From the NCBI GenBank assembly GCA_963706905.1, contig CAVPNY010000016.1, forward strand, positions 120,988 to 184,987: a stretch of 64,000 nt of DNA, in the 5' to 3' direction. The notes below the pieces were generated by a model. It searched no databases. It saw nothing but the letters and a program-made list of their open reading frames with translations, and was not told the origin of the DNA. A program made the translations under genes and the position numbers. Origin of the DNA: CAVPNY01 sp963706905. Lineage in GTDB: Bacteria; Chloroflexota; Anaerolineae; Anaerolineales; UBA4823. This document shows positions 1-8,666 of this stretch, one piece after another; position 1 is the first letter of the stretch; the number at the start of each line of letters is the position of its first letter.

Positions 1-2
1 GT

Positions 3-308
3 GGAGCCGGTCTAACGGCTGGCATCGGCGCCGGCATGGGTGTTGGGAGTGTGATCAGCTCCTCCTTGCAGGGCATGACCGGAGCCGGAGCAGCCGGCGC
101 GGCTGCCGCTCAACCGACCCCGCCCTCCGGTGGCACGCCTAGCGGCAGCACACCTGATGTGATGACCCCGGCCGAAGCGGCAGCCATCCTGCGCGTATCA
201 GAAGAAGATGTGATGGCTGCGATCACTGCAGGTGACTTGAAGGCGCGCAAACTGGGCACCGCTTACCGCATCAGTAAGGAAGCCCTGGACACCTTTATGA
301 AGGGCTAA
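3..308 (+). CDS. C-terminus of SPFH/virion-core-like protein with excisionase-type HTH (partial)
   Basis: The reading frame is open to the left window edge, so only the last ~101 residues are present. A Gly/Ala/Met-rich stretch is followed by a Pro/Ser/Thr-rich linker and a C-terminal ~50-residue helix-turn-helix of the excisionase/MerR-like type (PAEAAAILRVSEEDV, then a YRISKEALDTFM end). Gly-Met-rich tails followed by a small added domain are typical of bacterial SPFH-domain 'virion core protein-like' proteins, which is my best guess. The HTH could bind DNA or act as a protein-interaction module. A strong hairpin terminator follows 40 bp after the stop. The N-terminal domain is outside the window, so the identity is inferred. 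Confidence 0.5.
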   Translation, partial: GAGLTAGIGAGMGVGSVISSSLQGMTGAGAAGAAAAQPTPPSGGTPSGSTPDVMTPAEAAAILRVSEEDVMAAITAGDLKARKLGTAYRISKEALDTFMKG

Positions 309-347
309 GCCTCTCTTTCGATACTTGGGAAATTAATCCAGAAACAT

Positions 348-388
348 AAAGAACCCCGAAAAACCATTTCGGGGTTCTTTGTTTTTTT
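348..388. terminator. Rho-independent terminator between convergent genes
   Basis: A 14-bp perfect stem (AAAGAACCCCGAAA / TTTCGGGGTTCTTT) is followed on the plus strand by a run of T. It lies between the convergent genes ending at 308 (+) and 392 (-) and can serve both, although the U-tract is better on the plus strand. Confidence 0.9.
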
Positions 389-391
389 AAT

Positions 392-1081
392 TTACTCGCC
401 AATCGCCGCGCTGATTTGGCTGACCGTATCCGCTGATAGCGCTTGACCTTTGGCTGTCTTGCGAATGAAATCCTTGAGTTTTTTAATCTGCATGGTTGGG
501 ATGGGGGCGTTTTCGGCGTCCACCTCTGTGGCATCGTTGGTGAAGAGCAATGCAGCCTGGATTTCAGGCAGTTCCATTTCCGGCAGTCGTTGCGCGAGGT
601 ACTTTTTGACGCTATCAACTTCACCATTGATCTCCATATCCGGCCGGCCCAGGCTTTCTTGGGCGAAAATCTTTAAGTACAGGTTGCCGCCTTTTTGGAC
701 AAAGCGCTGCCTGGCCTCGTTGTAGGTGATCATACCCCGCGTTGACCGGGGTGACAGCACCCAGACGCCGGATGGCCCGACCAGCAGGTGGGAGGCGGGG
801 GTTTTATAGTGATATAACGTGTATTTCCCATCCAACCCTTTGAGTGCCTGGTTGATAAACTCATCTGGACGGGGGCGTTTGCCCCAGCGATTGCCGAAAT
901 AGATGCCGACCTGGGACAGGGCAAATCCAACGAGCAGGGCCAGCAAAGACAGGTTGAATAACAGGGGCTGGGCGAACGAGATATACATACCAGCTGCCAG
1001 TACCAGCAGGCCAACGATGCTGGCGATTTGCCCAATGCGGGCATTGCGGCGGATCAAACTATCATTTGAGATGATTTCCAT
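392..1081 (-). CDS. NERD-like membrane-anchored protein
   Basis: The 229-residue protein has a charged N-terminus, two hydrophobic helices at about residues 18-37 and 41-63, and a soluble domain. The soluble part contains a conserved-looking 'LLVGPSGVWVL' strand and a 'VKKYLAQRL...IQAALLFTN' segment. That arrangement resembles the nuclease-related (NERD) domain that follows two membrane helices in many Chloroflexota proteins. The residues expected of an active nuclease cannot be confirmed by eye, so catalytic activity is not claimed. It reads away from plsX-fabF's 3' end and is probably a separate unit. The start codon has no strong ribosome binding site. Confidence 0.55.
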   Translation of the reverse strand: MEIISNDSLIRRNARIGQIASIVGLLVLAAGMYISFAQPLLFNLSLLALLVGFALSQVGIYFGNRWGKRPRPDEFINQALKGLDGKYTLYHYKTPASHLLVGPSGVWVLSPRSTRGMITYNEARQRFVQKGGNLYLKIFAQESLGRPDMEINGEVDSVKKYLAQRLPEMELPEIQAALLFTNDATEVDAENAPIPTMQIKKLKDFIRKTAKGQALSADTVSQISAAIGE

Positions 1082-1111
1082 GGGTGCTAGGTTCCATTCT
1101 TGAGTTAAAGA

Positions 1112-2359
1112 TTAATTGTGATAGTGTTTCAATACCAGGCAGGCATTTTGCCCACCCAGACCGAAGGAGTTTTTCAAAACGAAATCGAGATCTGCCTGGC
1201 GCATCACATTGGGGACATAGTCCAGGTCCAGACCTGGGTCAGGCGTTTCGTAATTAATGGTTGGCGGGATCATACCATGATAAAGGGACAAGATACTGGC
1301 GATGGTTTCCAGCGCGCCAGCGCCGCCCATGGCGTGTCCGATCATCGATTTGGTCGAGCTGACAGGAATCTGATAGGCGCGCTCTCCAAATACAGCTTTT
1401 ATCGCTCTGGTTTCGGTACAATCATTGATCTTGGTGCTGGTGCCGTGGGCGTTGATGTAATCCACCTCATCCAGGGATATTCCGGCATCCTTCAGCGCCC
1501 AACCCATCGCCCGGATCGGCCCGGCGGCTTCTGGATCGAGGGCAGCTAAGTGATATCCATCCGCTGAGGAGGCATGACCGGCGATTTCTACGTAGATACG
1601 CGCCCCGCGGCGGAGGGCATGTCCTAGCTCTTCTAATATCAGGACACCCGCTCCTTCAGAGAAGACAAAGCCCTCGCGATGCAGATCGAAAGGCCGGGAA
1701 GCGCGGGCTGGACAATGATTATAATTGACTGGCAGAGCGCGCATGGCGACAAAGCCAGCAATCGCGAAATCGCTCACCAGGGCTTCTGTCCCGCCGGTGA
1801 TGACGATATCCGCAATCCCGCGGCGGATGAACTCCACACCCTCCCCGATCGCCTGTGTCCCTGTGGCGCAAGCTGTCGAGACCGTCACTGTCGGTCCGAT
1901 CAACCCTAGTTTCTGGCTGATCGCAAAAGCTGCCAGGTTGGGAATGCTCCCCGGTAGGGCAAAAGGGCTGACCCGTTCATGGCCTCTGGTGCGTAAAACG
2001 GTGACATTTGCGTCAAGGAGGTCCAGCCCGCCCATCCCAGTGCCAAAGGCGATCCCGGCGCGCTCAGGCTCAGGGAAGGTATCCGGCAGGCCAGCATCCT
2101 GGGCAGCCTGGATAGCCGCAGCCAGGGCAATTTGAGCGCTGCGACCCATCCTCCGGGCTTCTTTGCGCTCCATGTAATTTTCAGCTTCGAAATCGGGGAT
2201 CTCACCAGCGATCTGGCAGGGCAGGCTGCTGGCGTCAAATTGCGTGATGCATCTCACCCCCGAGGCGCCGGCAACCAGCCCATCCCAGAATTGTTGGACT
2301 GAAGCGCCTAACGGAGTGATAGCTCCCAAACCAGTGACAGCGACGCGTGGCTGGTTCAT
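1112..2359 (-). CDS. fabF: 3-oxoacyl-ACP synthase II
   Basis: This is a full-length (415 aa) condensing enzyme of type II fatty acid synthesis that elongates acyl-ACP with malonyl-ACP. The catalytic triad is visible: Cys164 in STACATG, His305 in NAHGTST and His342 in IGHAMGG, with Lys337 just upstream of the second histidine. The start ATG overlaps the plsX stop codon by 4 bp (ATGA), so the two are translationally coupled. Partner genes acpP, fabD and fabG are not adjacent. The protein is cytosolic and ordinary for the family. Confidence 0.96.
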   Translation of the reverse strand: MNQPRVAVTGLGAITPLGASVQQFWDGLVAGASGVRCITQFDASSLPCQIAGEIPDFEAENYMERKEARRMGRSAQIALAAAIQAAQDAGLPDTFPEPERAGIAFGTGMGGLDLLDANVTVLRTRGHERVSPFALPGSIPNLAAFAISQKLGLIGPTVTVSTACATGTQAIGEGVEFIRRGIADIVITGGTEALVSDFAIAGFVAMRALPVNYNHCPARASRPFDLHREGFVFSEGAGVLILEELGHALRRGARIYVEIAGHASSADGYHLAALDPEAAGPIRAMGWALKDAGISLDEVDYINAHGTSTKINDCTETRAIKAVFGERAYQIPVSSTKSMIGHAMGGAGALETIASILSLYHGMIPPTINYETPDPGLDLDYVPNVMRQADLDFVLKNSFGLGGQNACLVLKHYHN

Positions 2360-3390
2360 GCGGACGTGATGAGGATGGTTTTGGCGAGCCTTTGCTCGAT
2401 AGCTGCGCGGATTGCACCCAGTAAATTGGCTTCAACAGCCTGGCGGGCAACGCGGATTCCATTGACCAGGGCGAAGGCGTCGGAGCGGCCATGGCCGATG
2501 AAAACCAGCCCATCGATGCCCAGCAGGGGCGCCGCGCCGGTTTCTCCTGGATCCATCATTTTCTTGATGTTGGCGAAGGCCGGTTTGGCCAGCAGGGCGC
2601 CGATCTTGGTGCGCGTGCTGCTCATCAGCTCCTGGCGCAGGACCTCCGTGATCAGCTTGGCAACCGCTTCGCTGGATTTGAGCAGCACGTTCCCGGTGAA
2701 ACCGTCGGTGACGGTCACATCCACCAGCCCGCCAAAGAGCTCTTTGCCCTCCACGTTTCCGACGAAATTTAAGCCGCTGCTCTCCAGCAGGGGAGAGGTC
2801 TCTTTTATCAGCTGGTTGCCCTTGCCGGCTTCCTCACCATTGGAGAGCAGGCCAACCCGGGGAGATTGGATACCCAGCACTTTCTCGGCATAGATCGATC
2901 CCATGATGGCAAACTGTGCCAGGTGTTCGGGCTTGCAGTCGGGGTTGGCGCCGATATCCAAAACAACGCAGTAGCCGCCCTTCACCGGAAACAGGCCAGT
3001 CAGACCGGGGCGCTCGACGCCAGGGATAATACCCAGGCGGTAGTAAGCCGTGGCCATCGCGCCGCCGGTATTGCCAGCCGTGACGAAGGCATCCGCCTGC
3101 CCGTTTTTTACCAGGTCCATGCCCACCGCCATGGAGGTCCTGGAGTTGGGGCGTTTGGCCTTGAGTGCCAGTTGCAGCCCCTTGTCGTGCATGGTGATCA
3201 CCTCCGGGGCTGCCACAATACGCAAGTTGGCATGGCTGCCGTTTTGGGAAGCCAGTCTGGTCTGCAGTTGCCCTTCCGGACCTACCAGGATGATCTCATC
3301 GTTTGGATACAGCCCGGAGGCTTCAAAGCAGGCTTGGATTTCGGGTTCTGGGCAGTCGTCGCTGCCCATGGCGTCCAGAACGATGCGCAT
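2356..3390 (-). CDS. plsX: phosphate acyltransferase PlsX
   Basis: PlsX converts acyl-ACP to acyl-phosphate, the donor for the first acylation of glycerol-3-phosphate. The N-terminus (MRIVLDAMGSDDCPE) and internal VTAGNTGGAMA and SNGEEAGKG segments are characteristic. I place the start at 3390 rather than at an upstream in-frame codon because AGGAGT stands 4 nt before this ATG and family alignment begins here. The product is 344 aa, the usual length. It is coupled to fabF by an ATGA overlap, forming a phospholipid/fatty-acid operon. Confidence 0.96.
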   Translation of the reverse strand: MRIVLDAMGSDDCPEPEIQACFEASGLYPNDEIILVGPEGQLQTRLASQNGSHANLRIVAAPEVITMHDKGLQLALKAKRPNSRTSMAVGMDLVKNGQADAFVTAGNTGGAMATAYYRLGIIPGVERPGLTGLFPVKGGYCVVLDIGANPDCKPEHLAQFAIMGSIYAEKVLGIQSPRVGLLSNGEEAGKGNQLIKETSPLLESSGLNFVGNVEGKELFGGLVDVTVTDGFTGNVLLKSSEAVAKLITEVLRQELMSSTRTKIGALLAKPAFANIKKMMDPGETGAAPLLGIDGLVFIGHGRSDAFALVNGIRVARQAVEANLLGAIRAAIEQRLAKTILITSA

Positions 3391-3490
3391 GCACACTCCT
3401 TTATTTCGATTGTCCGTAGGGGCACGGCGGGACAATCGAAGATGTTGACTATTTATTTACCCGCCTTGCCCCTCCGATTTTAGACCCAGC

Positions 3491-3518
3491 TTGACACTCC
3501 CCAAGACGCGATTATAAT
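3491..3518 (+). promoter_or_regulatory. tRNA-Leu promoter
   Basis: A perfect -35 (TTGACA, 3491-3496) and a perfect -10 (TATAAT, 3513-3518) are separated by 16 bp. The -10 ends 12 bp before the mature tRNA 5' end, as expected for a stable-RNA promoter. Confidence 0.9.
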
Positions 3519-3530
3519 ACCAATGCCCTC

Positions 3531-3612
3531 GCGCTGGTGCTGGAATTGGCAGACAGGCATGGTTGAGGGCCATGTGCCGCAAGGCGTGTGGGTTCAACTC
3601 CCACCCAGCGCA
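3531..3612 (+). tRNA. tRNA-Leu (anticodon GAG)
   Basis: The acceptor stem GCGCTGG pairs with CCAGCGC. The anticodon arm is CATGG-TTGAGGG-CCATG, giving anticodon GAG (Leu, CUC/CUU). A long class II variable arm (TGCCGCAAGGCG) and a T arm with TTCAA follow. The discriminator is A at 3612. CCA is not encoded. Confidence 0.95.
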
Positions 3613-3615
3613 CTC

Positions 3616-3642
3616 AACCGCCGCAAGGCGGTTTTTCTTTTT
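3616..3642 (+). terminator. Terminator of tRNA-Leu
   Basis: AACCGCC and GGCGGTT form a 7-bp stem around a GCAA tetraloop, followed by TTTTTCTTTTT. It begins 4 nt after the tRNA. Confidence 0.92.
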
Positions 3643-3696
3643 ATGTTGGAGTTCGACCGCGGGCGGTGGTATGATTATGTAAGGCGATAAAAAAAT

Positions 3697-3776
3697 CAAC
3701 CACAGATATATATAGATATACACAGATTTACATAGATTCTAAATCATCTGTGTTTATCCGTGTTTATCTGTGGTTT
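3697..3776. repeat. Inverted repeat of 'CACAGAT/ATCTGTG' units
   Basis: The left part carries AACCACAGAT and repeated CACAGAT-like decamers. The right part carries ATCTGTG units and ends ATCTGTGGTT. The whole folds as a long imperfect hairpin with an AT-rich centre. It occupies the space just upstream of the SCP2-like gene. It resembles a dispersed intergenic repeat rather than a regulatory element, but only one copy is in the window. Confidence 0.6.
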
Positions 3777-3793
3777 CATTATCAGGAGGAGAA

Positions 3794-4198
3794 ATGGCGA
3801 AATTTCCTACCGCCGAGTGGACCCAGGCTTTCATGGACAAGCTCAACAGTGATGCGCAGTACGCAGAGATTGCCCGCAATTGGGAGTCGGACATCAGCTT
3901 CTCTATTGAGCCAAGCGGCAAGCTAACCAAGCCGCTTTGGATTTACCTGGACTTATGGCATGGCAAGTGCCGCCAGGCTATCTTCCAGGACAAACCCTTG
4001 GATACAAAACCCGCCTTCATATTAACCGCCACCTATGGGAACTTTGTAAAAGTTCTCAGAGGAGATATACATCCCATGCAGGCCATGATGACCCGCAAGC
4101 TGCAGGTGCAGGGCAATATGGCGGTGATGATGCGTAGCGTGCCCACCGTGCTGGACTTTGTGCGCTGCGCCAAAGAGATCACGGACGATATCGTCTGA
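3794..4198 (+). CDS. SCP2 sterol-binding domain protein
   Basis: This small protein (134 aa) has the sterol carrier protein 2 fold: an amphipathic N-terminal helix, a beta-sheet core and a conserved helix in the region 'LRGDIHPMQAMMTRKLQVQG', where the hydrophobic ligand cavity is closed. SCP2-like proteins bind fatty acyl chains or other apolar ligands; the substrate here is unknown. The start at 3794 is set by AGGAGGA 3-9 nt upstream. An earlier in-frame codon at 3770 lies inside the repeat and is rejected. It converges on the methyltransferase at 4211. Confidence 0.85.
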   Translation: MAKFPTAEWTQAFMDKLNSDAQYAEIARNWESDISFSIEPSGKLTKPLWIYLDLWHGKCRQAIFQDKPLDTKPAFILTATYGNFVKVLRGDIHPMQAMMTRKLQVQGNMAVMMRSVPTVLDFVRCAKEITDDIV

Positions 4199-4210
4199 GC
4201 CAGGCCAGAT

Positions 4211-4813
4211 TCAGGGGGTTGATTCCAGGGTTGAGTGCGGCTTGCGCGCCACCAGCTGCGCCATGCCGCGCTCAGGCCATGTTTCCGTTGCAGGCAGCAG
4301 ATTCTCAAAATAGTGGGTGATCTGGTAATCCTGGAAAATATCGCGCAACTCGCCCGGGTCCAGGTATCTGTCCCGGCTTTCCAGGTCCGCTTCAAGCCTT
4401 AAAAAGGTCTCGAAGTAGATGATCCCCCCCGGCTTTAACGCCTTCTGGAATTCCGGGATGCATCCCCGCTCCAGGAAATGGAAATTCAGGATTACATCAA
4501 AGCGTTCGCGGGGCAGCCAGGGACTCGCCAGATCAAGAACCGCCGCCTGCAGCGGGCAGGCATACGCCTGACCCCACCGGATCGCCATGCGTAACGCCAC
4601 CAGCGAGATATCCAGGGCGATCACCTGTAAGCCGCGCTGCGCCAGGAAATGGCCGTTAGCGCCCACTCCGCAGGCGGCATCGAGGGCCAGCCCGCTATTC
4701 GGGAGCAGGTGAGCGTAATCCAGTAGCAGCTGGCGCGGCTTGCGCGGCAGCCACGGCTGGCTGCTATCCAGGTAGCGGGCGTCCCAGCGGGTAGCATCCG
4801 GGTGTTTATTCAT
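4211..4813 (-). CDS. Class I SAM-dependent methyltransferase
   Basis: The 200-residue protein contains the SAM-binding motif I in the form LDAACGVGANGHFLA (about residues 39-53), motif II 'VIALDISLVALRMA', and the post-II acidic/hydrophobic strand 'FDVILNFHFL'. The architecture is that of TehB/UbiE-like small-molecule methyltransferases, but the substrate cannot be deduced. The C-terminus is short and has no extra domain. It stands alone between convergent SCP2 and the iron-sulfur protein gene. Confidence 0.8.
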   Translation of the reverse strand: MNKHPDATRWDARYLDSSQPWLPRKPRQLLLDYAHLLPNSGLALDAACGVGANGHFLAQRGLQVIALDISLVALRMAIRWGQAYACPLQAAVLDLASPWLPRERFDVILNFHFLERGCIPEFQKALKPGGIIYFETFLRLEADLESRDRYLDPGELRDIFQDYQITHYFENLLPATETWPERGMAQLVARKPHSTLESTP

Positions 4814-4858
4814 CTTCCATAATTATATCGAATTGGATGGATAGAATTAAATGCTGAA

Positions 4859-4884
4859 GCCCGCGCAATCCCCTGTGCGCGGGC
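4859..4884. terminator. GC-rich hairpin (possible terminator)
   Basis: GCCCGCGC and GCGCGGGC form an 8-bp stem with a 10-nt loop. There is no real T-run on either strand, so termination is doubtful. It lies between the minus-strand genes at 4954 and 4813. Confidence 0.4.
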
Positions 4885-4953
4885 CTCCTTCAAGAGTGAT
4901 AGCTCAGCTTCACCACCGCCTGTCACAGCGTAAGTGAATTGAATGTTGGTGAA

Positions 4954-5952
4954 TTAATTGAGCCGTCCCTGGGCCGGCATCAAATCCTCGGCCAGCTGCG
5001 CACGTATGTAAGAGAAAATGGTGCACAACGGGACGTGCTTCGGGCAGGTTTGCTCGCACATGCCGCACCCCGCACAGGAGACCAGCCAGTGCAGCACATC
5101 CTGACGCTGGTAGCCGCCCTCCAGGGTCTGCTGTGGAAACTCCGCAGTGCACACCGGGCAGGTGTTCAGGCAGGCCCGGCAGTCGCCGCAGCTATCCAGT
5201 TGTTGGATTAATGCGTCCAGGTCGGTTGGCAGGATCTCAGACAGGCCGTCCAGGATGCGCTCGCGCGTTTGGGCGCGATTCTGGATCAGCTTGCCCAGCG
5301 TGCGCTGGCGCTGCGCAGACAGTTCTGCTTCCAGAGGTAAGCCGGTCAGACCGGCTAAACCCAGCCTCTCCAGGGTCGCCTGCTGGCCGCTGACCAGGAA
5401 TTCTTGCCGGACGGGCAGCCCGATCACACCGATATTAATATCCGCCCCGTGCGCATCCGGGCCAGTGCACAACTGGCAAGCCGAGCGGTAACGGTACGCA
5501 GCAATGCCGCCCTGGCGCGCAAATTGGAGCGACTCATGCTCGATCTTTTCTTCTGCGCCAGATCGATCGTGCCGCCAGCGATAGTCCTCTAATGGATATG
5601 TGCCCAGGCAGTCGGCGCTGATCGTCACCAGGTTTTCGGTGGGAAAACCCTCCACCCTGGCCTTGGTCGTCAGGGCGCGCGCTTCGCAGGGGCGCAGTAG
5701 CACACCCAGGCGGCGTTTCGGCTTTTCTGCAATCAGGGTTGGTACTTGTTTGGCGATGTTGGCAGCCATCACGGGTGTGAACGGGTTGACCCGCTTCACC
5801 TGGGTGTGATCTTCCAGCAGGCTCGCCTGGCGGCTGTCTTCCTGCGAGACAAGCAGGGCGTCCAGCCCTGCCTCCTGCCAGACCTCGATGAGGAAATCCT
5901 GTACGCTGCCGAGCGGGTCTCCATGGGTGGGCACAATCCAGCTTGTGATCAT
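4954..5952 (-). CDS. FrhB/FdhB-type flavo-iron-sulfur oxidoreductase subunit
   Basis: The 332-residue protein begins with a region resembling the coenzyme F420 hydrogenase/dehydrogenase beta-subunit family (note 'GVLLRPCEARAL' and a central 'ACQLCTGPDAHGADINIGVIG'). It ends with two 4Fe-4S cysteine motifs, CGDCRACLNTCPVC and CAGCGMCEQTCP, of the HdrC/GlpC-like dicluster kind. Such proteins pass electrons between iron-sulfur clusters and a flavin or an F420-like carrier. No catalytic formate dehydrogenase or hydrogenase subunit is adjacent, so the partner is unknown. GAGGAG lies 9 nt before the ATG and supports the start. Confidence 0.75.
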   Translation of the reverse strand: MITSWIVPTHGDPLGSVQDFLIEVWQEAGLDALLVSQEDSRQASLLEDHTQVKRVNPFTPVMAANIAKQVPTLIAEKPKRRLGVLLRPCEARALTTKARVEGFPTENLVTISADCLGTYPLEDYRWRHDRSGAEEKIEHESLQFARQGGIAAYRYRSACQLCTGPDAHGADINIGVIGLPVRQEFLVSGQQATLERLGLAGLTGLPLEAELSAQRQRTLGKLIQNRAQTRERILDGLSEILPTDLDALIQQLDSCGDCRACLNTCPVCTAEFPQQTLEGGYQRQDVLHWLVSCAGCGMCEQTCPKHVPLCTIFSYIRAQLAEDLMPAQGRLN

Positions 5953-6052
5953 GAGCTGCTCTCCTCGAATCAGCGCCTGTTGTGACGCTTGAAGGGTAAT
6001 TGCCAGTGTATCTCAAGTTTAGAATACAGGATTTTCTCTTCTCTGTAAACTA

Positions 6053-6096
6053 GTACGCGCCTGAGATCGGCCTCAGGCGCGTACCCTATTTTTTTC
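6053..6096 (+). terminator. Strong hairpin with plus-strand U-tract
   Basis: GTACGCGCCTGAG and CTCAGGCGCGTAC form a 13-bp perfect stem with a 6-nt loop, followed on the plus strand by CCTATTTTTTTC. Both neighbouring genes are on the minus strand, so the obvious terminator polarity faces an otherwise untranscribed direction. It may instead block antisense transcription or act on the minus strand as a simple hairpin. Confidence 0.7.
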
Positions 6097-6182
6097 TATA
6101 AAACCAGGCTTTCGGTTATTTGTTATCTTCCAATCGTTAGTGGATCTATTCCGAACTCCAGGTACAAAGCCTGAGTGGTTAT

Positions 6183-6833
6183 TTATATCTCGATGATTTT
6201 CTTCTGGATGGCGTACTTGATCAGCTCGCTGCGGTCGTGCAAATCGAGCTTCTGCATCAGGTTGTTACGATGCGACTGCACAGTCTTGATCGAAAGGCAC
6301 AGGATCCCGGCGATATCTTTGTTGGTGTTGCCTTCGGCGATCAGTTGCAGCACCTCGCGTTCGCGCGGTGTCAGCCCGTCGCTGACCTGCGCCGGCGGGG
6401 CGTCGCCCCAACGCAGATAATCCTCGATCACCAGGCGGGTGATGGCTGGAGAGAGCACCGGCTCACCGCGCTGCACTGCGCGGATGGCGCCGATCAGCTC
6501 GCGGGCGGCGGCGTCCTTCAGCACGTAGCCCAGCGCGCCGGCAGCTAACACCTGGCGGATATATTCTTCATTGTCATGCATGCTCAGGATCAGCACCTTG
6601 ATTTGCGGGCGGTCCCGGCGGATCTGGCGGGTGGCTTCCAGCCCGTTCAGTAGCGGCATGGCGATGTCCATTACCACTACATCCGGCTCAAGCTGGGCGG
6701 CCATTTTAACCGCGCTCTGACCGTCTTCGGCTTCGCCGATCACAGTCAGATCCGGCTCATCTTCCAGCAGGGCGCGAATCCCCTCTCGCAGGATGGTGTG
6801 ATCATCAGCCAGCAGGATGCGAATCGAGGTCAC
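6183..6833 (-). CDS. NarL/LuxR-family response regulator
   Basis: An N-terminal receiver domain has phosphoacceptor Asp56 in VVVMDIAMP, acidic residues Asp10-Asp11 and a conserved Lys near 'GYVLKDA'. It is followed by a LuxR-type helix-turn-helix (LTPREREVLQLIAEG...IAGILCLSIKTVQSH). The start is a GTG at 6833, 4 nt after the kinase stop, preceded by GGAGG at 8 nt; an upstream TTG would overlap the kinase and lacks a binding site. It is the cognate partner of the histidine kinase immediately upstream. Target genes are unknown. Confidence 0.93.
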   Translation of the reverse strand: MTSIRILLADDHTILREGIRALLEDEPDLTVIGEAEDGQSAVKMAAQLEPDVVVMDIAMPLLNGLEATRQIRRDRPQIKVLILSMHDNEEYIRQVLAAGALGYVLKDAAARELIGAIRAVQRGEPVLSPAITRLVIEDYLRWGDAPPAQVSDGLTPREREVLQLIAEGNTNKDIAGILCLSIKTVQSHRNNLMQKLDLHDRSELIKYAIQKKIIEI

Positions 6834-6837
6834 TGCG

Positions 6838-7884
6838 CTATCCTCCACTCCTTGAAGCCGGCACAAACACCGTTAGCCGGGTGCCTTTGCCAGGGGCAGA
6901 TTCAAGGTTGACTTGCCCTCCGACCAGTTGGGCGCGCTCCTGAATGCCCAGCAGACCCAGGCGCTGCAGGGAAACGGCCTGCTCGCTGGCCTGGGCGACA
7001 TCAAATCCGACGCCGTCATCCTCAACTTGGAGTCGGATCTCGCTGTCCTGCTGATCCAGAGAGATGCGGGCGTTGTGTGCCTGGGAGTGGCGCAGGATGT
7101 TATTGACCGCTTCCTGGCAGATTCGGAAAAGGGTCGAGGTCGCTTGCGGGGAGAGAGGTTCCAGGTCGTCGCTGGCAATCACCGCGGTGTGGATGCCGGT
7201 GTCCTCTAAATAGGTGCGCGCTACCCAGTGGATAGCTGGCACCAGACCCAGGTCATCCAGGATGGTGGGACGCAGTCCGTAGACAATCTTGCGCAGGCTG
7301 GTCAGGGATTGGCGTGCCAGGACGCTCGCCGCAGCTAGTTTGGTTTTGAGGGCGGCAGCGTCAGCGGGCAGCTGGCTTTCCAGGCGTTCCAGGTTGATGA
7401 TCAGCATCGATAAAATTTGACCGGTGTCGTCATGCAAAGTCAGGGCGATCTCCCGGCGCTCGTCTTCCTGAGCGTTGATCGCCCGTTCTGAGAGGGCGTG
7501 CAGCTGCTGGTTGCGCTCATCGAGCTGGTTGACCAGCAAGCTTAAGGCCGCGGCCAGTTGGGTGATGTCCGGATCGGGATTCACCAATTCCTGCGGGTTT
7601 ATCGTTGATTGGCCTGTTTGGTAGCGCTGCACAAGCTCGCTTAGATCTCTTAAAGGCCGCAGGGCGCTCTTGATAATCAGGAAATTGACGAGAACACTGA
7701 GCAGGATCCCGACCAAAAGAAAGAACAGGATCAGCCACCAGTCGGCAGCCTCTGTGGCCAGATGGCGCGTGATAATCGTCCCGCCAATCGCTCCCAGGGC
7801 GATGACGGCTGCGTTGCCGATTGCAATCCGGTAAGAGATTGGGATGCGTTGAAGTCTGTGCCGGTATCGATCAGATATTCCCAC
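6838..7884 (-). CDS. NarX/DegS-type membrane histidine kinase
   Basis: Two membrane helices (about residues 19-37 and 49-71) flank a very short extracytoplasmic loop. A HAMP-like linker follows, then a HisKA_3 dimerisation domain with phospho-His151 in TLHDDTGQ, and an HATPase domain with 'EAVNNILRHSQA' (N box) and 'DDGVGFD' plus 'GLLGIQERA' (G boxes). The tiny periplasmic segment argues for sensing in the membrane or cytoplasm. It is co-transcribed with the NarL-type regulator. Confidence 0.93.
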   Translation of the reverse strand: MGISDRYRHRLQRIPISYRIAIGNAAVIALGAIGGTIITRHLATEAADWWLILFFLLVGILLSVLVNFLIIKSALRPLRDLSELVQRYQTGQSTINPQELVNPDPDITQLAAALSLLVNQLDERNQQLHALSERAINAQEDERREIALTLHDDTGQILSMLIINLERLESQLPADAAALKTKLAAASVLARQSLTSLRKIVYGLRPTILDDLGLVPAIHWVARTYLEDTGIHTAVIASDDLEPLSPQATSTLFRICQEAVNNILRHSQAHNARISLDQQDSEIRLQVEDDGVGFDVAQASEQAVSLQRLGLLGIQERAQLVGGQVNLESAPGKGTRLTVFVPASRSGG

Positions 7885-7899
7885 GCCGGAGTTTTACCT

Positions 7900-8466
7900 T
7901 TAGAAGTCGCCTCCAGAGTCGCGCAAGCGCATGATCAGGAAGGCCACGTCGCGGAGTTCACCGTCGGGTAGGATGAAATAGTCGTCCAGCACAGTCTTTA
8001 ATTCGAATCCCAGTTTTTGGAAAGCCTTGACCACCGCAGTTTGATCACTGATGATCTGGGCCTCGACCATATGCAGGCTGCGCCGGCGCGCCAGCTCCAC
8101 CAGCGCTTTAAGCATGCGCGAGCCTACCCCGCGGCGGCGGATCTCTTTAGCCAGGAAAATGCGCACCTCCGTGCGGTGCCGGGCGGGACCTTCGAAGAAA
8201 TGCAGCGTGGCGTTGCCAACAATCCGGTCGCCGATCGTGGCGATCAGGGGCAGCACTTTGTCATAGTTCAACTCGTCAACCCACTGACTGACGATCTCAG
8301 CATCGGTCACCTTGTGTCGCATATAGCGCAGATCGTCCATGGAAACGGGCGCATACAGGTCGATCAATGCCTGGCGGTCATCCTGCGTCAGCAAGCGAAG
8401 CAGGACCCGGCCGCCATCTGGGAGGGTGATAATTTGCCGGTATACCAGTTCCTCTTTGGTGATCAT
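7900..8466 (-). CDS. GNAT family N-acetyltransferase
   Basis: The protein (188 aa) contains the acetyl-CoA-binding motif A region 'VRIFLAKEIRRRGVGSRMLKAL', with the expected RRxGxGxxL-like pattern. A C-terminal part typical of GNATs follows. The ATG at 8466 is preferred over a GTG three codons upstream because AAGGAG is 8 nt upstream. It ends 15 bp before the sensor kinase gene and may lead that operon. The substrate is unknown. Confidence 0.85.
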   Translation of the reverse strand: MITKEELVYRQIITLPDGGRVLLRLLTQDDRQALIDLYAPVSMDDLRYMRHKVTDAEIVSQWVDELNYDKVLPLIATIGDRIVGNATLHFFEGPARHRTEVRIFLAKEIRRRGVGSRMLKALVELARRRSLHMVEAQIISDQTAVVKAFQKLGFELKTVLDDYFILPDGELRDVAFLIMRLRDSGGDF

Positions 8467-8666
8467 ACTGCGCACTCCTTATCAACATCGCAATTGGTCC
8501 GCATTTCTGGTGGAAAACCAGGCTGCCCTGGCCAATCGCATTGGCACATTTTCTATAACTGAATTATGGATTATTTTTGTGGAGGATTAAAAGTGGCAAA
8601 TGTCCCTATAATGACAGGAAGGTTAGCATATAAAATCACAAACGAGAGAAACCATCTCTCAAAGTG

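Noticed and set aside
3457..3723. Minus-strand frame over tRNA-Leu
   Set aside because: It overlaps the tRNA, its promoter and its terminator.
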